Source: Gryganskiella cystojenkinii
Taxonomy: Eukaryota > Mortierellomycota > Mortierellomycetes > Mortierellales > Mortierellaceae
Direction of reading: 5' to 3'
Length of the DNA stretch: 19,397 nucleotides
Assembly (NCBI GenBank): GCA_015852425.1
Contig: JAAAIG010000499.1
Span: forward strand, 6,427 to 25,823
Shown here: positions 1 to 9,672 of the stretch, piece after piece
Layout: the number at the start of each line of letters is the position of its first letter
How positions within the stretch are numbered: the stretch's first letter is position 1
Translations under genes and position numbers: made by a program
The notes under the pieces: model-generated
The model's database searches: none
Told to the model about the DNA's origin: nothing
The model's input: only the letters and a program-made list of their open reading frames with translations

Positions 1-640
1 AACGTTATCGTAGACGGCTTGCGACTTTATTTTATCGCATTCGAATCAGTTGGGATAGGCACCGTTGGAATATGGGTTTGGCAGTAAACATGATATCGTA
101 CCCTGTTGGATGAGGCCACATTTTCTGTTTTTTATTATTAATATTTTTCATTTTATTTACTACAATGTGAAAGCTCATATGGCTTCAAAAATCGGCTTTG
201 GCATTTCAAAAGCGCCGAAAAATATGTCGTATCATATCCCAGGTAAAGCCCAGTAGAACAACTATTCTTCTTTGTTAATCACTGTTCACCCGCCTTCAGA
301 CCACGTTGTTCAACGTCCACTCTTCAGTTTTCTCGGTTTTCGTCCGTATTAAGCCCAATAGAGAATTTTGATATCTTTCCTCAAGAAAATGCGCTACTTC
401 CCATTGGAAGCAAAAGTGCAGGAGTTCAAGACATGTTGGGTGCGGTATCGCTGAACATAGAGCGAAGTGCTCTGCAAAAGGCGGGCCAAGGTCGAAGTTT
501 GGTCAATCGGGGCAAGTCAAGACCCGAGATCTGGACAAGAATCCTATGATGGCTCATCTGTCCAATACACTCGAACGATTGGACGCTATCAAGCCGCAGC
601 TGGCAAAAAATTGAAAAATATTACAGGCCAGACGGAAGAA
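1..640 (+). pseudogene. 3'-end relic of a WD40/TRP-like channel paralogue
   Basis: This is a decayed copy of the last two exons of the channel gene at 1238-7066. Bases 162-242 match exon 11 of that gene and still encode NMSYHIP just before a splice donor (GTAAAG at 243). An intron-like gap runs to AG at 360-361. The piece from 362 then encodes ENFDIFPQE, against ENYDIFPEE in the intact gene, in a compatible phase. The reading frame stays open to a TGA near 547. In another frame it continues as MMAHLSNTLERLDAIKPQLA, which matches the C-terminal coiled coil of the intact protein (QMSEKLARVDNIEQQLG), and ends at TGA near 633. Bases 80-100 encode GSKHD, which may be a remnant of the pore sequence GGKYD; this part is tentative. 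The relic has at least one frameshift and is cut by the window edge, so the left boundary is unknown. Same strand and close spacing suggest an old tandem duplication. Confidence 0.65.
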
Positions 641-1237
641 AAAAACTTCATCGAGATTGGACATACGATTCAGGGTAGGTCGAAGGCCGTCATAGAAGGC
701 GATGGCTGAGACAAGTAGTCGAAAGAAAAGGAATAATTGGCAGAAGTAGAGATTCACATCGATATGACAGATCCTTCAGTAAGAGGAGTGTGTGTGCTAT
801 GCTGCAAATTTTTGAGATCAACTTATAAGACGAAAATACGCCCTCTGGTCAAAGGATAAACGACTTTAAGGTGTGACCCTTGGAACTTAACATCGTCCAG
901 CATATTCTTTGCGAGACTCTTACTCTCGTTTTGTTGACTGTGGCAACGCCGAACCCCTGTCCCATAAATACTTCGCCAAAACAGTTTTTTTTTCCGTTTG
1001 TGTCCCAACCCCTGGATCACAAACTTAAAAAAATGCTGCTTTCTCAATCTACTTTGCCATCCCCTTGTGCCGTTGCACCCTGTTGAATCCCCCCCTCTGA
1101 TGCTGTTATCCCTTGAATTTATGTTTTTGCTTTTTCCCTGTCTTCATTCTCTACTTCAGTTCGCTTTTCTTTTCGTCGACATCCCCGCCTACGTTTCTCT
1201 CTCACGTTCCCTGCTTTTCATCTCTTTCCTGGCGACT
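641..1237 (+). promoter_or_regulatory. Upstream region and CT-rich leader of the channel gene
   Basis: No convincing gene is present between the relic and the channel start. From about 1080 to 1237 the + strand is strongly pyrimidine-rich, as in many fungal 5' leaders. A CATAAATA at about 963 is a weak TATA candidate, followed by a T-run near 985. The exact promoter cannot be fixed from sequence alone. Short open frames on both strands here look like chance. Confidence 0.35.
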
Positions 1238-4200
1238 ATGACCCGACCCGAGTCCATCGTTGTCGAGATGGGCGACCTGTCACAGACACCAGACCGGCTT
1301 ACAGACGTTCGCAGCGGCAGTACTTCTGATCTAGAGAACGACGATGACTCGCAGACTGATCATGGTGCAGGTGGTGATGTAGAGGATCTCGCCGTCTCTG
1401 ATCTAAACGATTTTAATGGGTCCGAGGACCTTTCGAGTCACTTGAGCCTTACAGACGTTGCAGACGGGAATGGTACCGAGAGTCCAATATTTGGACAAAA
1501 CGGTGGTCATCAGCAAGGTGAGTGCTGAGGAAAAAAGAAGAAAAATTGGAGGAGGACTTAAGGCACAATGTTCCTTTTGTTCAAACTATACTCATTCCCT
1601 ATGCACGTTGAAATATGCCAGTCAATACATTGTACCTTATACCTACAGCGAACACCAACGCATCCATTCAGATCATATGCTCCCCAGAGTACGTTAGCCC
1701 AGCAATGACTCATCTGTTGCACCTTCGACACATCAATTGGCCAATTCTCAAACCCATCTTGGAATATTTTTTCTTTACTACTGAAACAATAGCCATTCCC
1801 CACCTTTAGTTATTGATCGCCATCAGACAGTAAATGTGAGTCGATCATGAACAGAAGGTTCACCGTGCTGTCAATGTTGAATTTTTTAAAAAAAAGAGAC
1901 CAAAAAAACACGAGTGTTAACATGAAGGGCGATCTGATTATGCTATAGGGAGTTCTAAACCACGAAAATCTAGAACGTGGAGCAACATACGAAATTGTGA
2001 TCGAAACTTCTACCAAAGACTTCGATATTACTGAGATCGAGAGCATTGACATCAATATCGGAAACCAGAACGAGGTTAGTGTCCTAGAGAGGATTCTCGT
2101 CATCCGATTTCTTGACTGTATCCCATGTCTGATTTTTTAACGCGCTCGTATTTCTTAGATGATTGTGAATGAATCCTTTGATGAAATGAGTAGGTCACGA
2201 CATTGCAACCTTTCGCATGTTTCCCGTGTACGCGTTTAATATTATTTGTCAGGTAAAAATTCAATGTGGTCTGAATCTATTCTTTCCCTTAAAAAATTGA
2301 CGAGTAAAGTTAGCAAAGATGGCGACATTCGGCGATGGAGGCTCAACTCTACCTGGGTTTGCGATAACCATGGCAAAGATTTTCGTCTGTCGTTTGATCT
2401 AAGACCTACGGCGAAAAATTACGAAGTTGGAGACTTTGTTTTGCACCATTTGGAGCTCCATAAAGTCGGAACTTTGGACTGCACTTCAGGTATCTCTTGG
2501 CAGAAAATTGCTATTTTATTTCTTTATTGCTTTCTGTACAGTCCTGTTCCCTCTAACTAACTTACGGTTTCCTGAACATTTAATTATTTTTTCTTTTTGT
2601 TCGAGAACAAAAAAGACCCGCTCATTAGAATCCATCACCCGCTCGTAAATTGGGCCTTGGAACTCAAGAGAATGCAGGACGACATCATCGAGCTGTACTG
2701 GTTCTCGGAGAGCGGTCATTATCTTGTCACTTACACTTGTTCATCGCTCGAGCTCTGGGATTTGGAACAAATGACGCGGGATACACAAGTAGTAAGAGAC
2801 TCAGGCACCGGTCACCTCATTCCTCCACATCCCTATGCTTGTTCAGACCCAATCATACAGTCTGTGCATTGCGACCCTGAGGTTTCGATATCATGGGACG
2901 GATCGCAGGTTGCTGTGTATAATAATGGTCAATTGACTGTCTATGCGGTTGACCAATCCAGAACAGGAAATATCACGCCTCAAACTCAGCCCCTCAAGTT
3001 CGAGAACTCGGCCAACCTTAGTCTGTTGAAACAAGCCGACCTTATGAAACCAGGCACCTTTCACGTTGGGACAAAAGATGGGCAGCTATATGATCCCACG
3101 AAGGAAATGATTTTGATCCTTGACGAGAACGTTGTCAAGATTTTTAACGTTCATGGAACATGGACTCCCCTACACTCCATATGCGCTAACAACCTCAGAT
3201 CGATTCAAGGACGTCACTTCGCAAGTCGAGACGATAAGGACCGTAGCATTTGTGTGTGGAACATTGATTCTGGGCGAGTTGTCTGCACAGTCAAGACGGA
3301 CGATTCTCCTTCCGATATGGCAGATAGACCCATTCTCTCAGGTGATGCGACATTACTCCTTAATGTCAAAGGGGGCTCTCTGACTTCCTATTGCACCGCA
3401 ACCGGGGTACCACTCGCAACCAATGACAGAAGTCATGACTTCAGGACGATTGTAGGAGGATATGGTCAAGTGTATACCAACCGTGGAAGCATCGTCTGTG
3501 TCGATGACTTGATCGAGATCCACCGACACTGGGGACTATATATGCACGCTAAGGTCATACAAATGTCCAAGGACAACGGCACTTTCACATCGACGACTAA
3601 AGATCTCTTATCTCTTTCCCAGCAGTCTTGGAAGTCCAACCCTTGTGGTCAGAGCTGTCTTTTGGAAGTGGACCAATTTCCAGGGAGAATTTATTCGTAT
3701 ATTGATCATGAGTCTAAAACTCGTATGCGCTTCAAAGTTGAGATGGCCAAAGTTGGTGAAAACAAGTCCTCGCTGTGTGTGATCATCGCCGACGATTTCT
3801 ATGGTCCCCGGAAAGTTATCCTTTCAGGTGTCTCAAACATGGTTACCACATTTTCGCCAAAAGACAGAGCGCTGGTCGTGATAGATTATTCCGCCACTCG
3901 TGTCTTCAAGATGCCCACGGCTTATTCAGATGATCCACAACTGGTTGCAATCCAACTCAAGGTCGATGAGAAAGAACCGGTCCTGGATAATCTTTATGGT
4001 CCTTCTCGGGCAGCAGACTGCGAGCTTATCAAGCAGTGCCGTCGCCATGGACGGGTTTATATAACTCGTTCAGGATACAGTCTCAGGAGCTTATTCGACC
4101 TGGAGCAGGACACCCCTGTAATACCGCCTTGGGATACCGAAGATCATAGTATGAGGTTCATCAATCGCTATATCAATCGGCCTGCTCTTATGCCTATCAT

Positions 4201-7066
4201 TCAAGACAAACGGCACCTCGGGGTCGGTATGCCGTTCACCATTGGTACCACTGTGATGACGGCCATGGAGCACGTTTGCAGATCAACCATCACTCGTGAT
4301 GCGTTATTGGAAAAGTTACTAACGGTCCCTGGAGGTCGATGGATGCCACAAGCGAAGCCAGCGTTCAATCCTATGGAGTTTTTTCTGGAACGGGCTAAGA
4401 TAGACGCGAGTAACATGCAAGCATTCAAACTCTTTTCGGACTACTGCCTTCACAGGGCTTTGGTGGACCAGAACACCTATTTCTTGGGTGCAATCACCGC
4501 CTGCTTTACCTCTCTTCTGGACCCAAAGCTACCACATACAGTGTTGGCAAGGTCAGTTTTGCGTGGGATGGCATTCATTCCCGCGTCGTCTAGGAATCTC
4601 ATCATGGAACGCCATGCTTTGATTCATCCACCCGAGTTTAGATTTAAGTTCTGGAAACCCAACTCTCGACCGTTATTCAAATGCGACGACCCGATCTTGC
4701 AGCTCGAGTCGTTAGGGACCAAGGCACCAATCAATGTTCCTGGAAACGAGACATTTTTGCACGAGATATTCGCCGCTACTTTCAACATGATCTGGGTCGA
4801 CGATGGCGGGATTTCAAACCTCAGCTCAACCTCAAAACCTGCAGGGGTGCCACCCTCGATTTTTTACTGGATAAAAATGACGCCCTTTGTTCTTCTCTTC
4901 AAGCTCAATTTTTTCAAGGATCGTCACATCAAGAGTCACGACTTTCCCCTTGACGCATATGACAACCCTGCTATCTCTGCTTTGATCGCTTACAAGTGGT
5001 AAGGACAAGGGATTTCGTCTTTTGAAGTCACTACTTCGCGAAAAAGGTTTATCTGAAAGATCTAGCTCGTCATGCTAATATTTTCTTTCTATCAGGAACA
5101 CCTTGGGATACTATACATGGCTCACACGGTTTGCGTTCCAGTGTGTGTATTACTTACTGGTCATATTGGCGGTTTTCGTTCAGGTATACGCACCCGACCA
5201 TCGCTCACTCATCGCCATGTTTGTGGCGATCGCGGTCATGTCGTCCGCTTTCATACTTCTCGAAGTGTCCCAGATGCTGCACAATCCGAACCGATATCTA
5301 CGGTAAGATCGAAGCACGAAGTATTGATAACTAGTCGCATTACAAGGTCGGATGCCAATGACAGTCACACTGCTTTGTTCCCAGTTCGATACTTTACAAT
5401 CTAGTTGACATGACGGCATTTGCGCTACCCCTGAGCGCGTGCATCAACCAGTTCGTTCTTGGATATTCAGAGAACGATAATAACGACAAGAACCCGCGCG
5501 GGCCAAACTCCTGGTTGTTCAGTTTCTCAATTCTCTTCATTGCCTTGCACCTGGTACAACTTAAAAATCAAAAAAAAAGTGTATACGGCGGCTTTCGTCT
5601 TTGTGTCTCCTTCCACTAATGCTTCCATCGCTTTTTCTCTCTCGGCTGTCTCATATACCGACCTCTTCTTTTAGTTATTTGAACTAAGAGTGAACAGAGC
5701 CGTTTGTCAGTTCGTGACAATCATCGTTCAAATTTTCAGCAAAATCCGGGTTTTCTTCATCATCTTCCTCGGCGGCATTATGGCCTTTACAATCGCGATA
5801 TTACATCTTCTTCGCGGATGCGTTCAACCTCCTTGTGCTCCATTCACCGCTGATGCTGCAAACACGACTAACTTCCCCGAGAATTTTTACCAGGCATTCT
5901 CAGCCACATTTTTTTTCATGGTAATCCCTCCAAAAAAAACACATGTCCGTGGTCTTGAAGCAAAGTATCATTCCAATCGAGCGCTCAGCTTTTTTTTCAC
6001 TCTAACATTTAGGGCGGCAAGTACGATCCAGTCAACATCGAATTCGGCCAATCAGACCTAAGTCGTCAAAATTGGGCGTTCCATACCATGATGATCACAT
6101 ATCTATTCTTCACTGTCATTCTCATGCTGAACGTCCTCATCGGTAAACACCACCCCCGTCAATAATGATTATTTTTCAGCTTGATGCTGATTGTTTTCGG
6201 TATATATGGCAGAGAACTCTTTGCCTTTGAATCGAAAATAGAGTACTAACCGTTTTAGTTTTGCTCTTGGAATCTTAGCGCTTATCAACATTGCCTTTAA
6301 TGATGGCGACACTGCCTGGCAGCTAGTCTGGCTCCAGAATCGACTTTGGTACATCGAAAGCGCCGAAAACATGTCATATCACATCCCAGGCAAGTCGATA
6401 TCGCACACATCTCGTTGTAAATTTATAATGCGGGATACCGTCTTTCCTCTTTTTTTCTGATACCCTCATCTCTTCCCTCCAGGACTGCGAGAGAACTACG
6501 ACATATTCCCTGAAGAGATATATTATTGCCTGATGGAGGACAAGATAAAAGAATATAGGACGCGATGGAGAACAATGGATGGTCGCCCAGACACAGATGG
6601 AAAGACGAGTGAGACAAGACCTGACAGAAAAGGCGGCGCGGACGCAAAGGAGGAAGCACAGGAGGTTGTCACGAATTGGCCATTTTTGAACGATGAATCC
6701 AGAGAAGATGTACTGGTGTCACAAGGGACTACACCAGCCAACAGCAGTAACGGCGGCGGCGACACAGAAGAGGAAGACCTTACGAATGTGGTTACTTACG
6801 AGGAGCATCATCACTACCCGCCACTGGGACCGGACGTGGAACAGTTGCTAGAGCAAATGTCTGAAAAACTAGCTCGAGTGGATAACATCGAGCAACAGTT
6901 GGGCTTGATACTCAATATAATATTGCAGGGACAAGCGAGTCCTAGTTTAAGGAGTATTAGCCTAAATCAGGGGCAAGATGGGGCAAGTGATGTTGAACTC
7001 ACCAACATTGGATCGAGTAGTCACAGCAAGGGGAAAGGCAAAGCTATTTACAGTCATGTCTTATAA
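1238..7066 (+). CDS. WD40-like / TRP-like cation channel protein, 12 exons
   Basis: This is a large membrane protein, probably a non-selective or calcium-permeable channel. My splice model is 1238-1517, 1810-1835, 1949-2074, 2159-2189, 2253-2489, 2616-4998, 5096-5302, 5385-5553, 5675-5920, 6013-6142, 6279-6389, 6483-7066. The sum is 4530 nt, 1509 residues, in phase at every junction. Residues 1-110 are acidic and low in complexity. About 150-970 is WD40-like, with SSLELWDLE and SICVWNIDSG strands. S1 is about 1036-1058, S2 1065-1085, S3 1099-1122, S4 1140-1162, S5 1177-1199, pore 1224-1245 with FFFMGGKYDPV, and S6 1256-1285 ending NVLIALINIAF. A coiled coil lies at 1433-1464, which suits tetramer assembly. 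The start is the first ATG after the CT-rich leader. The six helices with a pore loop before S6 are typical of the TRP/polycystin ion-transport fold. Ligand and ion are unknown. The least certain junction is the acceptor before 2616, chosen by phase. The last intron has a GC donor. Confidence 0.85.
6390..6482 (+). other. GC-AG intron of the channel gene
   Basis: The last intron starts GCAAGT after CATCCCAG and ends CCTCCAG. Joining 6389 to 6483 keeps the frame and gives YHIPG then LRENYDIFPEE. No GT donor nearby gives an equally good join. The paralogue relic upstream has GTAAAG at the equivalent place (243), so the GC form is probably a derived change in this copy. GC-AG introns are a known minority class spliced by the major spliceosome. 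Confidence 0.75.
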
Positions 7067-7169
7067 TGCATAAGTAAAGGAAAGGAAAAGTATTTAAAAA
7101 AAAATACCGCAGAGAAGAGATTGCTGTGAGTGTCGACCAAGCCAACACCTCCGCCTTTGATCACTCTTG

Positions 7170-7186
7170 CTGTGTGTGTGTGTGTA
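7170..7186. repeat. (GT)n microsatellite
   Basis: This is a short run of TG dinucleotides, about eight units, just 5' of the BED-finger-like relic. It lies in the same open frame, where it would encode a VCVCV stretch, further evidence that this frame is not a maintained gene. Confidence 0.8.
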
Positions 7187-7189
7187 TAC

Positions 7190-7702
7190 CCAATTGTAAC
7201 AACTCGCTGTCTTTTCCCTGGATGCAAACAGGTATACGTCACGTCAGCAATGACCACAACGGGCATCAACAGACACCTGAAAAAGGCTTATAAAATCTCG
7301 TCGGAGAGTGGCATAAACGACGGAAGACTGTCCGGAGCAGGACCATTGGACGCCTTACTCCATTCCTCCCAGCACCCAAAAGTTTTTTACACAACCAGAT
7401 TCGACGCCTTACTTCTCCGCTTTGTCGTGAGAACAATCAGCTTTTCTCCATTGTCCACCCTCCAGTGTTTCAGGATCTCTTGAACCATGCCACCATGGCT
7501 ACATTGTCGCAGGTCAAACTTCCTTCGGACGACTCGATGGCAAAGAAGGTAAATGATGGCTTTGTAATTGTTTCCAACCAACTCGTCACATCTTTTTGAG
7601 CCACCTTCTAACTATCGTATTGCACAGAGGGATGTTGATATTCTAACTTCAGACTCCCGTAAATACTACAGCAAGAAAGCTATTGTTCTGCTCGATCGAT
7701 AG
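7190..7702 (+). pseudogene. hAT-type transposase N-terminal relic with BED-like finger
   Basis: The first part (about 7200-7305) encodes CLFPGCKQVY then TTTGINRHLKKAYKI, which resembles a BED zinc finger as found at the N terminus of hAT transposases. The usual final histidine seems replaced by tyrosine. The second part (about 7400-7548) encodes LLRFVV, then in a shifted frame ENNQLFSIVHPPVFQDLLNH, the usual hAT stretch in which a residual Phe-Ser-Ile-Val motif precedes a phenylalanine-led helix. A plausible intron 7549-7627 (GTAAAT...CTAAC...GCACAG) joins to RDVDILTSDSRKYY and a TAG at 7700. The frame break near 7430 means no intact protein. The catalytic DDE core and dimerisation region are absent, so this is a fragment. 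A domesticated BED protein is possible but unlikely given the break. Confidence 0.5.
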
Positions 7703-7770
7703 ACACTAGTCTCTTGACTCTCGCTAGCATGGTCGAGGAGCAACAGGGATTTTTTAAAAAAATAGAGAGA

Positions 7771-7878
7771 TTTACGACCAGGATTGCGACCAGGTTTCAG
7801 GTTTGAGCGCAACCTGGTCATTTCGCCTTCTATAGTAGTAGGTCGCTGGTCGCGACCCCAACGAAATCGTGGTCGCAT
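7771..7878. repeat. Foldback-rich GGTCGC repeat cluster
   Basis: Several copies of GGTCGC/GCGACC occur within about 110 bases. A 9-bp stem pairs 7788-7796 (GACCAGGTT) with 7811-7819 (AACCTGGTC). The self-complementary GGTCGCGACC occurs near 7849-7858. The outer parts (7774-7785 and 7866-7877) are imperfectly inverted. This may be the remains of a small inverted-repeat transposon or a hairpin; I see no clear target duplication. Confidence 0.4.
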
Positions 7879-7944
7879 TTCCGTTTTTGGTGAAGATACG
7901 AAAAAAATTTGTGACCGACCAACTGACCTCCTCACTCCTTTTTT

Positions 7945-8294
7945 GCAACACGCCGTCTTCTTGTTGTCTACAACTACGATGGTGGCACAAAGCTAGCCAG
8001 CAAAACCTTTTTTGTCCCATCGGACCGAACCTTCTCAGTTTGTGATGGCAAAGAGCTTGAAAACAATCCCTAAGTTACACCAAGCCAAAACCCTATCCCG
8101 CCAAGCTGCTGGGGTATTTGAGGGGAATGATATTGTTGATTTCTTCATGTTCTGATGCGAATATCTGTTTCTACGGAAATCTAATGAGCCGCGAATAATG
8201 GGAAAGTGTTTTTTTCAGTGAGAAGCATTTGGCGTTACACCCCAAACTTATTTTCGACAAAGTTTTTGAGGCGGCGTTAGTTTCCAAGTGTCTT
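7945..8294 (+). pseudogene. Unidentified decayed coding fragment
   Basis: Three protein-like blocks follow each other on the + strand in different frames. From 7969 to 8070 the text reads YNYDGGTKLASKTFFVPSDR and then TFSVCDGKELENNP before TAA. Overlapping from 8045 to 8152 a second frame reads KLHQAKTLSRQAAGVFEGND then IVDFFMF before TGA. From about 8220 to 8294 a third reads EKHLALHPKLIFDKVFEAAL. Composition and order suggest one ancestral gene broken by small indels or lost introns. I do not recognise the family. It ends just before the TATA box of the small secreted protein gene. Confidence 0.4.
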
Positions 8295-8346
8295 TTTTCA
8301 GTCCAAAACATTCCTACAACCCCTCAAGAGAGAACTTTTGCTCCAC

Positions 8347-8353
8347 TATAAAA
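8347..8353 (+). promoter_or_regulatory. TATA box of the small secreted protein gene
   Basis: TATAAAA lies about 109 bases before the ATG at 8456. The interval between is CT-rich and A-rich, as expected for a fungal transcription start and leader. Confidence 0.6.
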
Positions 8354-8455
8354 CATCTTTTAGTTTCAACGCGTCCTTTTCCCTTTTCATTCTTTCTCAC
8401 TCAACTTTATCATCTCTTTCCTTTCACATCCCAAGAGCAATCAAAAACTGTCCAA

Positions 8456-8800
8456 ATGTCGATCAAGTCTACCCTGTTGATGCTTGCGCTTGCTACCGCG
8501 GCGAGTGCCACCTGCACCCGAAGTGCTGCCTTGAACATGCCTGATGATGTCCGAGCCTTCTATACATACGAATGCAATGGTTCCTCTGCCAATTGGAGCG
8601 TCAGCCCAGGCAACTATGCCTGCAGCGATCTCGGACCTTGGTACTCGATCTTGGTCGGATCTCGATGTGCTGTCAAGTTGTCTTTGGGCGGTCGTGTCGT
8701 TCGCGAGTTCAACAATGGTGGACTGAATGTTCAGTATGGAGATATTACTGAAGGATTTGACTTTGTCGACATCAACTGCAACAGTCCTGCCAAGTGTTAA
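8456..8800 (+). CDS. Small secreted cysteine-rich protein
   Basis: This single-exon gene encodes 114 residues. An 18-residue signal peptide (hydrophobic LLMLALATAA, then a likely cut after ASA) leaves a mature protein of about 96 residues. Cysteines at 20, 40, 56, 71, 108 and 114 could make three disulphides. There are two N-glycosylation sequons (N41, N46). The mature part is rich in glycine, asparagine and aromatic residues, which suggests a compact beta fold, and it ends in cysteine. The longer open frame reaches upstream to 8288, but the ATG at 8456 is chosen because it follows the TATA box and begins exactly at the signal peptide. I do not recognise the family. An effector-like, antimicrobial or cell-wall role is possible but not shown by the sequence. 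Confidence 0.8.
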   Translation: MSIKSTLLMLALATAASATCTRSAALNMPDDVRAFYTYECNGSSANWSVSPGNYACSDLGPWYSILVGSRCAVKLSLGGRVVREFNNGGLNVQYGDITEGFDFVDINCNSPAKC

Positions 8801-9249
8801 GAGATTTGTTTAGCAATATTTTTTTTCCGCTCCATGTATTTAATTAAAAAAGAAGCATATAATACAACATTGATTGGTAAAAGACCATCAACAAGGGAAA
8901 ACGACCTTGAACTTCTGCAGTAATTTGTTCTAATTGACGTTGTTGTTACAGTGCTGGACAAAAATATTATGAATTGCGAAATTTACATTCTCATTCATTT
9001 TGTTTTTCTCATTCAACTCCGTTCAACTCTAAACTTGCCATCTCGACCTCCTTCCAGCCCCAAACCGACGCCAGTCCGAACATGTGATCCAAACATCAAA
9101 CACATGCTGCATATATACGTCGAGGCCTGGAATTCGCCTACAACAACTCGATCAACGCCTCCACTGGTTTCTCGTAAATATTTCTAAACGAAGGCTGTTA
9201 CCCTCGGGTTCCTGCTGCTCTTGTGATATAATGGGGATCGATTTGAGTG
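8801..9249. other. Intergenic region 3' of the small secreted protein gene
   Basis: AT-rich 3' flank (T-run at 8820, TTTAATTAAAAAAG near 8840) probably holds the polyadenylation site. A Tc1-like terminus is noted separately at 8947. I see no gene here. Confidence 0.4.
8947..8978 (+). mobile_element. Possible solo Tc1/mariner-like terminus
   Basis: TA followed by CAGTGCTGGACAAAAATATT resembles the start of Tc1-family terminal inverted repeats, which begin CAGTGCTGGCCAAAA in nematode Tc1. No inverted partner and no transposase were found within the window, so this would be a solo end or chance. Confidence 0.3.
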
Positions 9250-9432
9250 ATGTCAGCGACTACGACCTCTCCTTTGACACGGAGAACTCGTAACGTTCTT
9301 GCAGGTCTCGTGGTTTTCAGCATATTCTCTGTGGTGTGGTATTTGCCACCGCCATTTCCTCTTAGCGATTTCCGGACTGTGGGAGCGGTTGAATGGTACC
9401 ACTTTGAATATTTCCGAGTGATGGTAATGAGT
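9250..9432 (+). pseudogene. Possible orphan first exon of a type II membrane protein
   Basis: ATG at 9250 opens a frame with a short Thr/Arg-rich N-terminus, the membrane-like segment VLAGLVVFSIFSVVWYL (about residues 18-34), and a further 25 or so residues. It is followed by a splice-donor-like GTAATGAG at 9433. This is the pattern of the cytosolic tail and anchor of a Golgi-type glycosyltransferase. No matching downstream exon is visible before the convergent F-box gene, so the rest seems lost. It could equally be a chance hydrophobic frame. Confidence 0.25.
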
Positions 9433-9672
9433 GAGTTCGCGATCTTTTGAAATATGCCAACGCAAGGGAAGTTAGCCACAAGAGGTGGTCAAAGACGAAG
9501 AAAAAAAAAATCCCGCTACGCAATCACTTGAAAAATTCAGTACAGCGCAGATCAAAGAGTCTTTCAGGAACCTCTGGTTTATTTGCGTTGTTTGTGTCGA
9601 AAAGAAACCTCGTTTGTTTCGTCGTAGTGAAGGATAACGGAGGAGATTCTGGTCCGTCAACCGGCGGAGCAA
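9433..9672. other. Spacer between + strand debris and F-box gene 3' end
   Basis: No gene supported. It contains an A-run at about 9501 and serves as the 3' flank of the F-box gene on the opposite strand. Confidence 0.3.

Noticed and set aside
1458..1809. Open frames running through the first intron of the channel gene
   Set aside because: The region lies between a good GTGAGT donor (1518) and a TTTAG acceptor (1809) and shows no protein-like composition.
2597..2615. Start of the long channel exon at TTG 2597 as a separate gene
   Set aside because: TTG is not a usual fungal start, the bases are a pyrimidine-rich acceptor region, and exons 1-5 upstream join in phase to 2616.
9253..9479. Minus-strand frames opposite the possible membrane exon
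   Set aside because: Low in complexity and without features; they are shadows of the opposite strand.
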